DNA from: Arthrobacter sp. PGP41
Lineage (GTDB): Bacteria > Actinomycetota > Actinomycetes > Actinomycetales > Micrococcaceae
NCBI RefSeq assembly: GCF_002953935.1
Contig: NZ_CP026514.1
Coordinates: forward strand, 992,001 to 1,056,000
Reading direction: 5' to 3'
DNA: 64,000 bases
Shown piece by piece: positions 33,738-42,488 of the stretch; the stretch's first letter is position 1, and every line of letters starts with the position of its first letter. The position numbers and the translations under genes are program-made. The notes beneath the pieces were generated by a model that was not told the origin of the DNA, did no database searches, and was given only the letters and a program-made list of their open reading frames with translations.

Positions 33738-35147
33738 ATGGAACAACAGACAAAGACGTCTGCGCGCGCCCTCGGCGCCGCCCTCAAACCCCGCCAGCTC
33801 ACCATGATGGGGCTCGGCAGCGCCATCGGCGCGGGCCTCTTCATCGGCTCCGGCGCAGGCATCCAGGCCGCCGGCCCGGCGGTGCTGATCTCCTACCTCG
33901 TGGCCGGTACCCTCATCATCCTGGTGATGTGGGCCCTCGGCGAGATGGCCGCGGCCAACCCGGACAGCGGCGCATTCTCCGTCTACACCGCCAAGGCCTA
34001 CGGGCCGGTCGCCGGCGCAACCGTCGGCTGGCTCTGGTGGCTGCAGCTGGTGGTGGTCATCGCCGCCGAAGCGCTCGGTGCGGCAGGCCTGCTCGCCACC
34101 ATCTTCCCCGCACTGCCGGTGTGGCTGATGGCATTCGTGTTCATCGTGGTGCTCACCGCCGTGAACCTCACCAGCGTGAAGAACTTCGGCGAGTTCGAGT
34201 TCTGGTTCGCCCTGCTCAAGGTGGCGGCGATCGTCGGGTTCCTCTTGGTGGGCTTTGCGCTGCTGTTCGGCTGGCTGCCGGGTGTGCAGTCGCCGGGCCT
34301 TTCCAACTTCATGGGCGACGGCTTCGCGACCAACGGATTCGCCGGGATTGCCACGGCACTGTTCGTGGTGGCGTTCGCGTTCGGCGGCACCGAGATTGTG
34401 TCCGTGGCCGCAGCCGAGACCGCAGAGCCGGCCCGCAGCGTGAAGAAAGCCGTCCGCACCGTGCTGTGGCGCATCCTGGTGTTCTACATCGGTGCCATCT
34501 TCATCATCGCTGCGGTGGTTCCCGTGGGTTCGGCGGGGCTGAAGAGCCCGTTCGCCGCCGTGCTGGAGGCCGCCGGCATGCCCGGTGCGGCCACCGCCAT
34601 CACCCTGGTGGCCGTCGCGGCGCTGCTCTCCGCGCTCAACGCCAACCTCTACGGCGCCTCCCGGATGGCGTACTCCCTGGCTGAGCGGGGCGAAGCGCCG
34701 CGGCTGCTTGCTTCCGTGTCCAAGGGGCAGGTCCCGGTGGCCGCGGTGCTGGCGAGCGTTGCCTTCGGCGTTGTCACGGTGGTGCTGGAGCTGGTTTTCC
34801 CCGAGATGGTCCTGGGCGTCCTGCTCAACATCGTGGGCTCCACCTGCCTGCTGGTGTGGACGTCCGCGCTCCTGGCCCAGCTCGCGCTGCGCCTCCGTGC
34901 CGACCGCGAGGGTACGGAGCTTCCCCTGCGGATGCCCGGCTTCCCGTGGCTGACCGTGCTTGGCCTGGTCATCCTCGCGGCGATCTTCACGGTGGGCTTC
35001 ATCGGCGAGGATTCCCGTCCCCAGCTCCTGAGCACGTTCGCGCTCGTCGCGCTGCTGGCGGTTGGGTGCTGGGTGAACCAGCGGAACCGTAAGGTTGCGC
35101 CTGTTGAAGCGTCGGAGGACGCCAAGCAGCCGGTGCTTATCGACTGA
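33738..35147 (+). CDS. APC-family amino acid permease
   Basis: A 469-residue, 12-TM permease of the AAT/GABA-permease type: RQLTMMGLGSAIGAGLFIGSG at helix 1, GEMAAANPDSGAFSVYT, and FAFGGTEIVSVAAAET in helix 6. GAGG precedes ATG 33738. Probably cotranscribed with the aminotransferase and under Lrp control, so an amino-acid importer. A strong hairpin follows. Confidence 0.92.
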   Translation: MEQQTKTSARALGAALKPRQLTMMGLGSAIGAGLFIGSGAGIQAAGPAVLISYLVAGTLIILVMWALGEMAAANPDSGAFSVYTAKAYGPVAGATVGWLWWLQLVVVIAAEALGAAGLLATIFPALPVWLMAFVFIVVLTAVNLTSVKNFGEFEFWFALLKVAAIVGFLLVGFALLFGWLPGVQSPGLSNFMGDGFATNGFAGIATALFVVAFAFGGTEIVSVAAAETAEPARSVKKAVRTVLWRILVFYIGAIFIIAAVVPVGSAGLKSPFAAVLEAAGMPGAATAITLVAVAALLSALNANLYGASRMAYSLAERGEAPRLLASVSKGQVPVAAVLASVAFGVVTVVLELVFPEMVLGVLLNIVGSTCLLVWTSALLAQLALRLRADREGTELPLRMPGFPWLTVLGLVILAAIFTVGFIGEDSRPQLLSTFALVALLAVGCWVNQRNRKVAPVEASEDAKQPVLID

Positions 35148-35186
35148 ATAATCCGCCTTGGCCCGGGTTGCGGGTTCAGAGCGCAC

Positions 35187-35222
35187 GAAGGGCGCGTCCG
35201 GCTTTGGCCGGGCGCGCCCTTC
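35187..35222 (+). terminator. hairpin terminator after the permease gene
   Basis: Stem of 16 bp with one mismatch (35187-35202 with 35207-35222), 4-base TTTG loop, 40 bases after the stop. There is no clear T run. The remaining gap up to about 35523 shows no further gene. Confidence 0.8.
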
Positions 35223-35523
35223 TGTACCGACCGGAGATGTGGGGAATACGTACCTGGCGGGGAGTGTCGGTCTGTCCCCGGATGAGCGACGGCGGCCACA
35301 GCACACCTGTATCCTGAGTATCTAGTTCAAGGGCCCCGGCGGCCATCGACCAAGCCCGGCGCGCAGCCGGATGAGGGGTCTGGAAGCTGGGCCGCAGCCT
35401 TGGACGTCGTCGAACCGCCGCCGCGATCGTCACCCCGGCCGGCTCCCGGATTTTCAGAATGGATCCTTCATCAGCATTGACCCGCCAGCACCCGCGTTAA
35501 TCCCGACGCCGGTCCCCAATCCC

Positions 35524-36660
35524 GTGAGCGCTGCTGCGGCGGATGAGCCTGCCGTTGTGATCTGGGTTGAAGCGGGGACCAGCATGACCGCGCGCTGGCG
35601 GTCGGCGAACGGCAGGCCGGCGCCGGCGCGGGCCGATGTGGTGGACGATTCCCTTACGGCCGATGAGGCGTACCGGATGGCGTCCCAGGGGATCGCGATG
35701 CTCTGGCGCGGTGACTTCCATAACGGGCGGCAGCTCCTCAACGCCCTGGACCGGCGGGTAGGCGGCGGGAAGAAGGGGACCACTGGAACCGGTGCCGAGA
35801 GGTTCTACCGGCACCGCCAGTCCGCCTCGCACCGTGCCCGCATTCTCGGTCTGCTGCTGATTCCCCTTGATCCGGGCCCGGTGGTGCCGCTGCGCCGCGC
35901 CCCGGACATCCGGGAGGCCGCCGCCGAGGCGTACGGTGGCATAACCGAACCGTCCGTGGTGTCCCTGCATGAGCTGGTCGGGGCCGTTGGCGCCCACGAG
36001 TGGCGGCGGAACGGCGTCTACGTCGAGGCCCTGCAGGGCCGCATCCACCCGCACTATGGCACGTTCTTCCCCACCCGGAGCGAGTATGTGGATCTCGTGG
36101 CCACCGCCGCGCTGCCTTCTGAGACGCTGGCGTTCGACGTCGGAACCGGCACCGGCGTGCTCGCTGCCGTCCTCGCCCGCCGCGGCGTCCGCCGCGTGGT
36201 GGCGACGGACAATGAGCCGCGCGCCGTCGCCTGCGCCGCCGAGAACTTCCGGAACCTCGGTGTAGCGGACCGTGCCGAGGCGGTCCTGACCGACATGTTC
36301 CCGCCGGGCCGGGCGCCGCTGATCGTGTGCAACCCGCCGTGGATTCCCGCCACGCCGCATTCCAGCCTGGACAGCGCGGTCTACGACCCCGGGAGCAGGA
36401 TGCTGCTCCGCTTCCTGAACGGACTGCCCGACCATCTGGAGCCGGGCGGCGAGGGCTGGCTGGTCCTCTCCGACCTGGCCGAGCACCTTGGCCTGCGCTC
36501 GCGTGAGGATCTGCTGGCCGCCATCGGTGCTGCAGGGCTGAAAGTGGTGGAACGGCTCGACACCAAGCCAACGCACCCGAAGGCATCGGACCGCGACGAT
36601 CCCCTGTTCGAGGCGCGCGCGGCCGAGGTCACGTCCCTGTGGCGGCTCGTTCGCCGTTAG
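35524..36660 (+). CDS. class I SAM-dependent methyltransferase (PrmC-like core)
   Basis: About 378 residues. An N-terminal helical domain of unknown role is followed by a Rossmann methyltransferase core: AFDVGTGTGVLAAVLARRG (motif I), VVATDNEPRAVACAAEN, and IVCNPPWIP, the NPP(Y/W) motif of enzymes that methylate amide or amino nitrogens (PrmC, N6-adenine). The start is uncertain: GTG 35524 was chosen, and the frame is open to ATG 35371. Confidence 0.75.
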   Translation: MSAAAADEPAVVIWVEAGTSMTARWRSANGRPAPARADVVDDSLTADEAYRMASQGIAMLWRGDFHNGRQLLNALDRRVGGGKKGTTGTGAERFYRHRQSASHRARILGLLLIPLDPGPVVPLRRAPDIREAAAEAYGGITEPSVVSLHELVGAVGAHEWRRNGVYVEALQGRIHPHYGTFFPTRSEYVDLVATAALPSETLAFDVGTGTGVLAAVLARRGVRRVVATDNEPRAVACAAENFRNLGVADRAEAVLTDMFPPGRAPLIVCNPPWIPATPHSSLDSAVYDPGSRMLLRFLNGLPDHLEPGGEGWLVLSDLAEHLGLRSREDLLAAIGAAGLKVVERLDTKPTHPKASDRDDPLFEARAAEVTSLWRLVRR

Positions 36661-36727
36661 CCCTAAAAAATTTTGTAAGACCGCAGAATGCTTGCGGCCG
36701 AGGTTGCGTTCCTGGGGTGGCAGAAAA

Positions 36728-36957
36728 TGGAAACACCAAGCGAAAACTGCGACGACGAAGTGCCCGGTTTGCGGCCACGAATCATGGCGCATTATCTACG
36801 GCATGGTCATGCCCGACGCAGTGAGCAGGACCCCAAAGCCGAATTTGCCGGCTGCGTAATCGTCCCCGAAGAGCGCTTCTACCCTGCCACGGGCAAAGTT
36901 GAAAGCGGCATAGCCAAATGGGCGTGCCAGAAACCCGAGTGCTGCCATCGTTGGTGA
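36728..36957 (+). pseudogene. frameshifted copy of the small zinc-ribbon gene
   Basis: Compared with the intact gene at 52424-52669, the first half reads CPVCGHESWRIIYGMVMPDA in one frame (from 36761), and the second half reads PKAEFAGCVIVPEERFYP and AKWACQKPECCHRW in the next frame, ending at TGA 36955. Around 36818-36832 the copy is one base shorter than the intact gene, which explains the shift. The nucleotide identity is otherwise high. A frame fusing both halves exists from 36688 but scrambles the first zinc knuckle, so it should not encode a working protein. Confidence 0.82.
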
Positions 36958-37024
36958 TGAAGCCGCACCAACATATCTAGCCCGCTACCGGAGCCTTCGC
37001 GGCCCGCGGGGCGTAAATTCACTA

Positions 37025-37412
37025 GCCAAGGGCCCGGACGCTGGACGTGATCCGGCAGCCGGCCACGAACGTTCCCCGGGCGCCGGCGTCGGTCCAATAC
37101 ATGGGTGCCCAGCCGATGAAGCCCCGGCCACCAGGGCCACGTCGGCGTAGGCCATGAGCCCGGCCGCGGGTCCGTGCCGAAGCCGCCGCGACGCCGAGGT
37201 GTCCCTCGCCCTCGTGGAGGTTGAGCGCCAGGCGGTGCCGGCAGTCAGCGCGCCGAGGCGGTCGGCGAGCTCGTGGAGTTCCGGCCTAGCTCCGGCCAGA
37301 TGCTCTCCCCGGCGAGCAGGCGGGCAACCTGCCCAAGGCCGAGGTCGACGTCGTTCGCCGCCTTTGGTGCGTCCCGCGCCGGAAGTACCTCGTCCGCCGC
37401 CTCGAGCGCTGG
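37025..37412 (-). pseudogene. decayed, internally deleted copy of the ThDP-enzyme gene
   Basis: This stretch aligns in three blocks to the intact gene at 30225-31883: 37025-37095 to about 30283-30345, 37096-37121 to about 30721-30746, and 37121-37412 to about 31083-31400. Block order and orientation are kept, with two large deletions and many small indels, and no frame survives. It is a remnant of a second ThDP gene, lying directly left of the catabolic island. Confidence 0.82.
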
Positions 37413-37491
37413 CCGGGTGCGCCCTTCGTCATGCACCTTTGCCGGGCATGCCGTGGGGCCTCCGGCCCAGGAAGGCCGCCGCAGCCTGTGG

Positions 37492-38400
37492 CTACCTCGC
37501 CGCTGCTCCGGAGGTGGCCTCCTCGGCTTCATCGCGGATTTTCTTCGGCGTTTCCTCGTTGACGGGGCTGACGAACTTGTGAATCATCGAGCCGATTCCC
37601 TCGATGGTCGTCGTGAGTACGTCCCCCTCCGAAAGATAGATCTGCGGAGACCGCCCAAGCCCTACGCCCTCTGGCGTACCTGTGAAGATCACGTCGCCCG
37701 GATAGAGGGTTACGATCTTGGACAGGTAGGAGACAAGCTGCGGAACCGAGAAGACCAGGTCCGACGTCCGGGAATCCTGTACCGATTCCTCACCCTTGAG
37801 GCAGCTCACCCGCAGGTCATCCGGGTTCTCGAATTCATCCGTGGTCACAAGCCAAGGGCCTATGGGAGCGTACTTTTCGAACGACTTGCCCATGCTGAAC
37901 TGCGGTGAGGTACCTTCCAGTTGCACCTGGCGATCCGAAATGTCCTGCCCTGCAGTCAGGCCAGCTACGTGTTGCCACGCGTCTGCTTCGGATACATTCC
38001 TTGCCTCCGCCCCTATGACTGCGACCAGCTCAACCTCCCAGTCGACGGAGTTGCCGGATAGCTCGATCGTTCCGGACGGGCCCGTTATGGCGCTGGGGAA
38101 CTTCGTGAAGACCATCGGGACGGAAGGCACTGGCAGGCCAGATTCCTTGGCATGGTTTACGTAGTTCAGACCAATAGCAAAAACTTGGCGGGGGCGAGGC
38201 ACTGGTGAACCGAGGGCGTCAAAGTCGAACGGGGCCGATGACGAGAGGTCGGCAGTGCGCGCCCAGCCGACGAATGCTTCCCATTCGTCATACACAGACT
38301 GCGGATCGGGGCCGAAACGTCCACCGCTCGCAGCCGCAACATCCACGGCCCCTTCCCCGGTGACGATAGTGAGTCGGTTGGTAACGTTTGCGATGCGCAC
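37492..38400 (-). CDS. fumarylacetoacetate hydrolase-family protein 1
   Basis: A 302-residue FAH-fold protein. Metal-binding acidic residues are visible in VDWEVELVAVIG (ExE) and in the GQDISDRQVQ segment; IGLNYVNHAKESG and VIFTGTPEGVG are family motifs. Such enzymes hydrolyse C-C bonds of diketo acids or decarboxylate/hydrate enol acids. GTG 38400 follows AGGAGG by 7 bases. Last gene of the leftward island operon. Confidence 0.9.
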   Translation of the reverse strand: MRIANVTNRLTIVTGEGAVDVAAASGGRFGPDPQSVYDEWEAFVGWARTADLSSSAPFDFDALGSPVPRPRQVFAIGLNYVNHAKESGLPVPSVPMVFTKFPSAITGPSGTIELSGNSVDWEVELVAVIGAEARNVSEADAWQHVAGLTAGQDISDRQVQLEGTSPQFSMGKSFEKYAPIGPWLVTTDEFENPDDLRVSCLKGEESVQDSRTSDLVFSVPQLVSYLSKIVTLYPGDVIFTGTPEGVGLGRSPQIYLSEGDVLTTTIEGIGSMIHKFVSPVNEETPKKIRDEAEEATSGAAAR

Positions 38401-38424
38401 TTATGTTCCTCCTGGTTATTGGTC

Positions 38425-39144
38425 TTAGGCTGCGACGTTTGCTGCTGCGCGAAGTTCGTAGAGCAACTGGAACTCCCCGCCGGAGCCCATGGTCTTCGGA
38501 TCGATCCCGGACCCTTCGATTCCCTTGCCGAATTCCTTGATTACGCGCTCTGCATCGACGCCTGTTTGCAGTTCGGCGAGAATTGTCCAAGACGCGGGCA
38601 GTGCGCTGGCGGTTGCGCGGCCTTCCCGGGTTGAATCTTTCGCGGAGCTCACTGCGGCGTCTGGTTCCATCAGGCACGCGGTGTGTACAAGGTGTCCTGC
38701 GATCACGCCCGGCAGCAGCGTATCTGCGATCAGCGTCCGCAACGGTTGTTCGTGGCGACGCTCGGGCGAAAGCTCGATCGCCAGTACGCGGCTGGAGGAA
38801 CCGAAACCGCGCTGTACGCTGATGACGCAGGCTGCCCGCCGGAACTGCCGGAAGGTGGGGATAACGCGTTGGGTCAGTTCGGTCGGGTTGTTGAGTCGGC
38901 GAAGGTATTCCGGCGAATTCAGTACCGAGAGGTCAGCGGTCTCATACACGGTGAGGTAGTTTGCTTCCGCTGAATCGGGTTGGTCAGTTGCTATGAAACG
39001 GCGGGCGCGCATAAAACCCGGTGTTGAGACCCGTTCCGGCACATGTTGGTAGTTGTACCAGTCATCGAATGTGGGTACGTCGCTGCGCCCGACCGTGATC
39101 CAGTTGACCAAGGCCGCCGCGCCCGACAGTGATTGAAAATGCAC
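38425..39144 (-). CDS. EthD/DUF4286-like ferredoxin-fold protein
   Basis: A 239-residue protein. Residues about 25-50 (DDWYNYQHVPERVSTPGFMRARRF) are typical of dimeric alpha-beta barrel proteins of the EthD/DUF4286 group; a second, weaker barrel half seems to follow. These are small binding or isomerase-like partners in catabolic clusters. GTG 39144 with AAGGAA upstream. It is 24 bases upstream of the FAH gene, in the same transcript. Confidence 0.7.
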   Translation of the reverse strand: MHFQSLSGAAALVNWITVGRSDVPTFDDWYNYQHVPERVSTPGFMRARRFIATDQPDSAEANYLTVYETADLSVLNSPEYLRRLNNPTELTQRVIPTFRQFRRAACVISVQRGFGSSSRVLAIELSPERRHEQPLRTLIADTLLPGVIAGHLVHTACLMEPDAAVSSAKDSTREGRATASALPASWTILAELQTGVDAERVIKEFGKGIEGSGIDPKTMGSGGEFQLLYELRAAANVAA

Positions 39145-39361
39145 GGATAGTTCCTTTCTGATGCCCGGCTATCTTGTCCGTGGTGGACAGGGGATCAGCA
39201 GCTGGGACGTGTCTTTGGCAGTGCCAGGATCGGCGGGACGCGAAGGCGGCGGCCAGTTGGCTGCGGTCGCTGCGGCCAAGCGTGAGGCGGCGATGCAGTT
39301 GCTGATCCGGCGGATTTCTGCGTACCCGGCCCGCTCGCTACCAGTCGTGGCGGTTGATTAG

Positions 39362-40579
39362 CTAGAGAGCATTGGCCCTTGTGAGGTTTTCAAGCTGATG
39401 CGAGCCTTCGTCCGGTGTCCATGGCGTCAGCTGTTCCGGGCAGACGATTGCCCTGCCATGGATCTCTCCCTTTTCCATTGCCGTGAAGGCCTTTTGCACG
39501 TCAGCGAGCGGATACTTGCGGGTCACGACCTGATCCAGTGCATACCCTCCGGTCTTGGCCATGTCTACTACGAGCGGCAGGTCGCTTCGGGTTCGTGCGC
39601 CGAAGGAACCCACGATTGACTGTCCTCTCCGGACGAGGGGCGTAATCGGAACCGAAGCGGTCTGGGCACCCGCAGCGATCCCCACAGCCACCATTCGTCC
39701 CCCCTCGCTGAGAAGGGAAATGGCTTGGGCAAAAGTCGCTGGGTGACCTAGTGCTTCGAATGCAACGTTTGCACCTCTCCCTCCCGTCAGCCGCCGTACC
39801 GCTTCTACGGCATCCTCTGTGCCTGAGTTGATGGTGAAGTCAGCCCCCAGGGACTTCGCTGCTGCAAGTTTGGCGTCGCTTATGTCGATTGCGATGATTG
39901 GAGCGGCGCCGGCAAATTTTGCGACTTGGATGAGGCTCGATCCGACCCCGCCAACAGCAACGATGGCGACGGATTCCCCGGCCTCAAGCCGGGCAGAGCG
40001 GGTGACTGCCCCGAATGCGGTGAAAGCCGCGCAGCCTAGGACGGCGGCCTCTTCCAGCGGAAGTTCATCAGGCACCGAGGCTAGAGCTGAAAGCGGCACG
40101 ACTGCATATTCAGCCATGCCGGCCATTGAGTACATGGAGAGGCGGCTGTTGTCAGAGCGGCGAAGCCTGGAGGTCCCGTCGAACAGGTTTCCGTGCAGCC
40201 GGTTCTCCTGGAAGAACAGTTCGCACAGGTCGTCGCGCCCCTTGCTGCATGAGTCGCACTTGGTGCATGGCATGATGAATGCCCCGACCACCCGGTCTCC
40301 CACAGCTCTTTCCGAGTGGAAGGTACCTTCGCCGATTGCCACGATGGTTCCGCTGATTTCATGGCCGAGCACGGCCGGCGAGGGAAACGCCACTTCGCCC
40401 TTCATCACGTGCAGGTCGCTATGGCAGACCCCGCAGGCCGCAATCTTGACCAGGGCTTCGTCCTTTTGCGGTTCCGGGGTAGGAATCGACTCTACGTTGA
40501 GCCTGGCCCCTTCGCCGTCCCACACGGCCGCCTTCATCGTGGCCGGAATGACCGGCCCTTGTGGTTCTTCCTTGATCAT
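39362..40579 (-). CDS. zinc-dependent alcohol dehydrogenase
   Basis: A 405-residue MDR-family dehydrogenase. Catalytic zinc ligands Cys52 (CGVCHSD) and His73-Glu74 (GHEISG); structural zinc Cys105, 108, 111, 119; NAD-binding VAVGGVGSSLIQ. It is longer than usual because of a C-terminal tail of about 25 residues (LTPWTPDEGSHQLENLTRAN). ATG 40579 chosen with AGGGA upstream. It would interconvert an alcohol and an aldehyde or ketone of the island pathway. Confidence 0.92.
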   Translation of the reverse strand: MIKEEPQGPVIPATMKAAVWDGEGARLNVESIPTPEPQKDEALVKIAACGVCHSDLHVMKGEVAFPSPAVLGHEISGTIVAIGEGTFHSERAVGDRVVGAFIMPCTKCDSCSKGRDDLCELFFQENRLHGNLFDGTSRLRRSDNSRLSMYSMAGMAEYAVVPLSALASVPDELPLEEAAVLGCAAFTAFGAVTRSARLEAGESVAIVAVGGVGSSLIQVAKFAGAAPIIAIDISDAKLAAAKSLGADFTINSGTEDAVEAVRRLTGGRGANVAFEALGHPATFAQAISLLSEGGRMVAVGIAAGAQTASVPITPLVRRGQSIVGSFGARTRSDLPLVVDMAKTGGYALDQVVTRKYPLADVQKAFTAMEKGEIHGRAIVCPEQLTPWTPDEGSHQLENLTRANAL

Positions 40580-40707
40580 TTGCAATCCCTGTCTGGTTAA
40601 TGCGGTGCTAGGCCGCGGCAAAGCTGCGGTCGGAGTTGGGGGGCTTCGGTCTTCTCACCGCCTGGGTTTGTCAGCCGGACCCGGTAAGCGGGAACTCACG
40701 CTCCGGC

Positions 40708-41667
40708 TCACCGCTGGCCCAAAGTATGGAGGGAATCGGCCAAGCCTTTCGACGTGCCCGAGGCCTTCACTTTGCGGCTTCCGTCCGCGGTAATTACCTT
40801 GTTGGTGAGTACGCCAATGCCCTCGATTGATACTTCGACGACGTCGCCAGCGTGAAGGAATGCAGCCGGGTGTCGTGTAAAGCCCACTCCCGCTGGTGTT
40901 CCAGTGATGATGACGTCTCCGGGTGCGAGCGGCCAAACGGATGAGACATGCCGCACGATGTCCACGACACCGAAAATCATGTGGCTGGTTGATGAGTCCT
41001 GGCGTCGCTTCTGGTTTACAGACAGCGAGATCTTGAGATCCTCCGCGCACCCGAGTTCGTCGGCGGTCACCATAAGCGGTCCCATGGGACCGAAGCTCGG
41101 AAAGGATTTCGCCGCCATCCATTGGCTTGTCCGCCGCTGCCAGTCCCGGGCCGTCACGTCATTCATGATCGTGTAACCGGCGATGGCATTCCGCGCTTCA
41201 TCGACATCGGCATGGAATGCCGGCTGTCCGACGACGATTGCGAGTTCTGCCTCATAGTCCACTTCCTGTGATGCGTCCGGCAGGATGATGTCACGCCCGG
41301 GCCCCACAATGCAGGATGGGTGCTTAGCGAAGACGACGGGTTCGGATGGGCGAGGTGAACCGGTTTCGGCGGCATGATCCTCATAGTTGAGGCCAATTCC
41401 GATCAGGGATCCGGGGCTTGGTACCGGTGCGAGAATCTCCACCTCCGCTGCAGGCAACCAGTCTTCGGGCCTGGATCCAGCCGCCAGCTCGCTTAAGCGG
41501 CCCTTCCAATATGTCCAGTCCTGTAAAACGTCGCGCATACTCACAGCACAGGTCATGTCCTCGGCAGCGGCCCACGAGGTTACCGGCAGCACCTTGGAAC
41601 CGTCAGCGCTTTCCCGGACTATGGCAAGTGCGGCAAATCCGGACTGATCGTAGGAAATGAGCTTCAT
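40708..41667 (-). CDS. fumarylacetoacetate hydrolase-family protein 2
   Basis: A 319-residue FAH-fold protein with VDYEAELAIVVG, YTIMNDVTARDWQ, GIGLNYEDHAAETG and VIITGTPAGVG. It has the N-terminal extension found in 2-keto-3-deoxy-acid and 2-hydroxyhepta-diene-dioate type enzymes. It differs clearly from FAH 1, so the two probably do successive steps. AGGAAATGAC precedes the ATG. It is 8 bases after the ABC ATPase gene. Confidence 0.9.
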   Translation of the reverse strand: MKLISYDQSGFAALAIVRESADGSKVLPVTSWAAAEDMTCAVSMRDVLQDWTYWKGRLSELAAGSRPEDWLPAAEVEILAPVPSPGSLIGIGLNYEDHAAETGSPRPSEPVVFAKHPSCIVGPGRDIILPDASQEVDYEAELAIVVGQPAFHADVDEARNAIAGYTIMNDVTARDWQRRTSQWMAAKSFPSFGPMGPLMVTADELGCAEDLKISLSVNQKRRQDSSTSHMIFGVVDIVRHVSSVWPLAPGDVIITGTPAGVGFTRHPAAFLHAGDVVEVSIEGIGVLTNKVITADGSRKVKASGTSKGLADSLHTLGQR

Positions 41668-41675
41668 GTCATTTC

Positions 41676-42488
41676 CTACGAAGGATTCTTCACGGCCAAC
41701 AGGCGGCGGATCTCGCGGCTGACATGATCCACTTCGGGATGGTCCTCGTCGTCCAGCCGCCGGGGTCGGTCGCGATTGAGCTCGAACTCGGCGAGGATGC
41801 GTCCGGGCCTTCCTGAAAGGACGATGACCCGGTCTGAAAGCAAAGTGGCTTCCGCGATTGAGTGGGTGATGAAGAGAACGGTGGGACGTCGTTCAATCCA
41901 CAGCGCTTGCAGGTCGTAGCACATCTGTTCGCGGGTGAGGGCGTCAAGGGCTCCGAAGGGCTCGTCCATGATGATAAGGGGAGGTTCATGCAGAAGCGCC
42001 CGGCAGATGCCGACCCTCTGTTGCATGCCGCCGGAAAGCTCATGTGGGCGGTGATTTTCGAATCCGGAAAGGCCCACCTGGGCGAGCAGAGCCTTGGCTT
42101 TCGCGGTGGCCTCCTCTTTGGGCATGTCCCTCATCTCGGCTTGCAGGAGCACGTTGGAGATGATCGTCCGCCAGTCCATTAGGAGCGGATTCTGGAAAAC
42201 GATCCCCAGATCTGAGTGGGGCTTCGTGACCGTGATTCCTCCGACTCGGACGCTGCCGGACGAGGGGCGGATGAGCCCGGCCACTGCCTTAAGGAGCGTC
42301 GATTTACCGCATCCGCTGGGCCCCACGACGGATACGAACTCCCCGGCCTTGATCTGCATGTTAATCGGTTCCAAGGCCCTTACGGTCTTGCTGCCCGATT
42401 GGTACTCGATCGACAGGTCCTGGATATCGATCGGTGTCCCTGCGCTGCGCTTCATGTTCACTGCCCCTGGCGTTACCGTGTGGCTCAT
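41676..42488 (-). CDS. ABC ATPase, nitrate/taurine type
   Basis: A 270-residue ATPase of the SsuB/TauB/NrtD group: Walker [10 protein letters not shown], signature [15 protein letters not shown], Walker [13 protein letters not shown], and H-loop [12 protein letters not shown] 42488 overlaps the binding-protein stop. It energises the importer formed with the permease at 43544-44407. Confidence 0.95.
   Translation of the reverse strand: MSHTVTPGAVNMKRSAGTPIDIQDLSIEYQSGSKTVRALEPINMQIKAGEFVSVVGPSGCGKSTLLKAVAGLIRPSSGSVRVGGITVTKPHSDLGIVFQNPLLMDWRTIISNVLLQAEMRDMPKEEATAKAKALLAQVGLSGFENHRPHELSGGMQQRVGICRALLHEPPLIIMDEPFGALDALTREQMCYDLQALWIERRPTVLFITHSIAEATLLSDRVIVLSGRPGRILAEFELNRDRPRRLDDEDHPEVDHVSREIRRLLAVKNPS

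Noticed and set aside
36688..36957. apparently intact 89-codon gene
   Set aside because: Comparison with 52424-52669 shows that its first half is out of frame; it is a frameshifted copy.
39161..39361. 66-codon open frame on the plus strand in the gap between the EthD-like and ADH genes
   Set aside because: No ribosome site, no recognisable motif; it may be leftover DNA, but I cannot support it as a gene.
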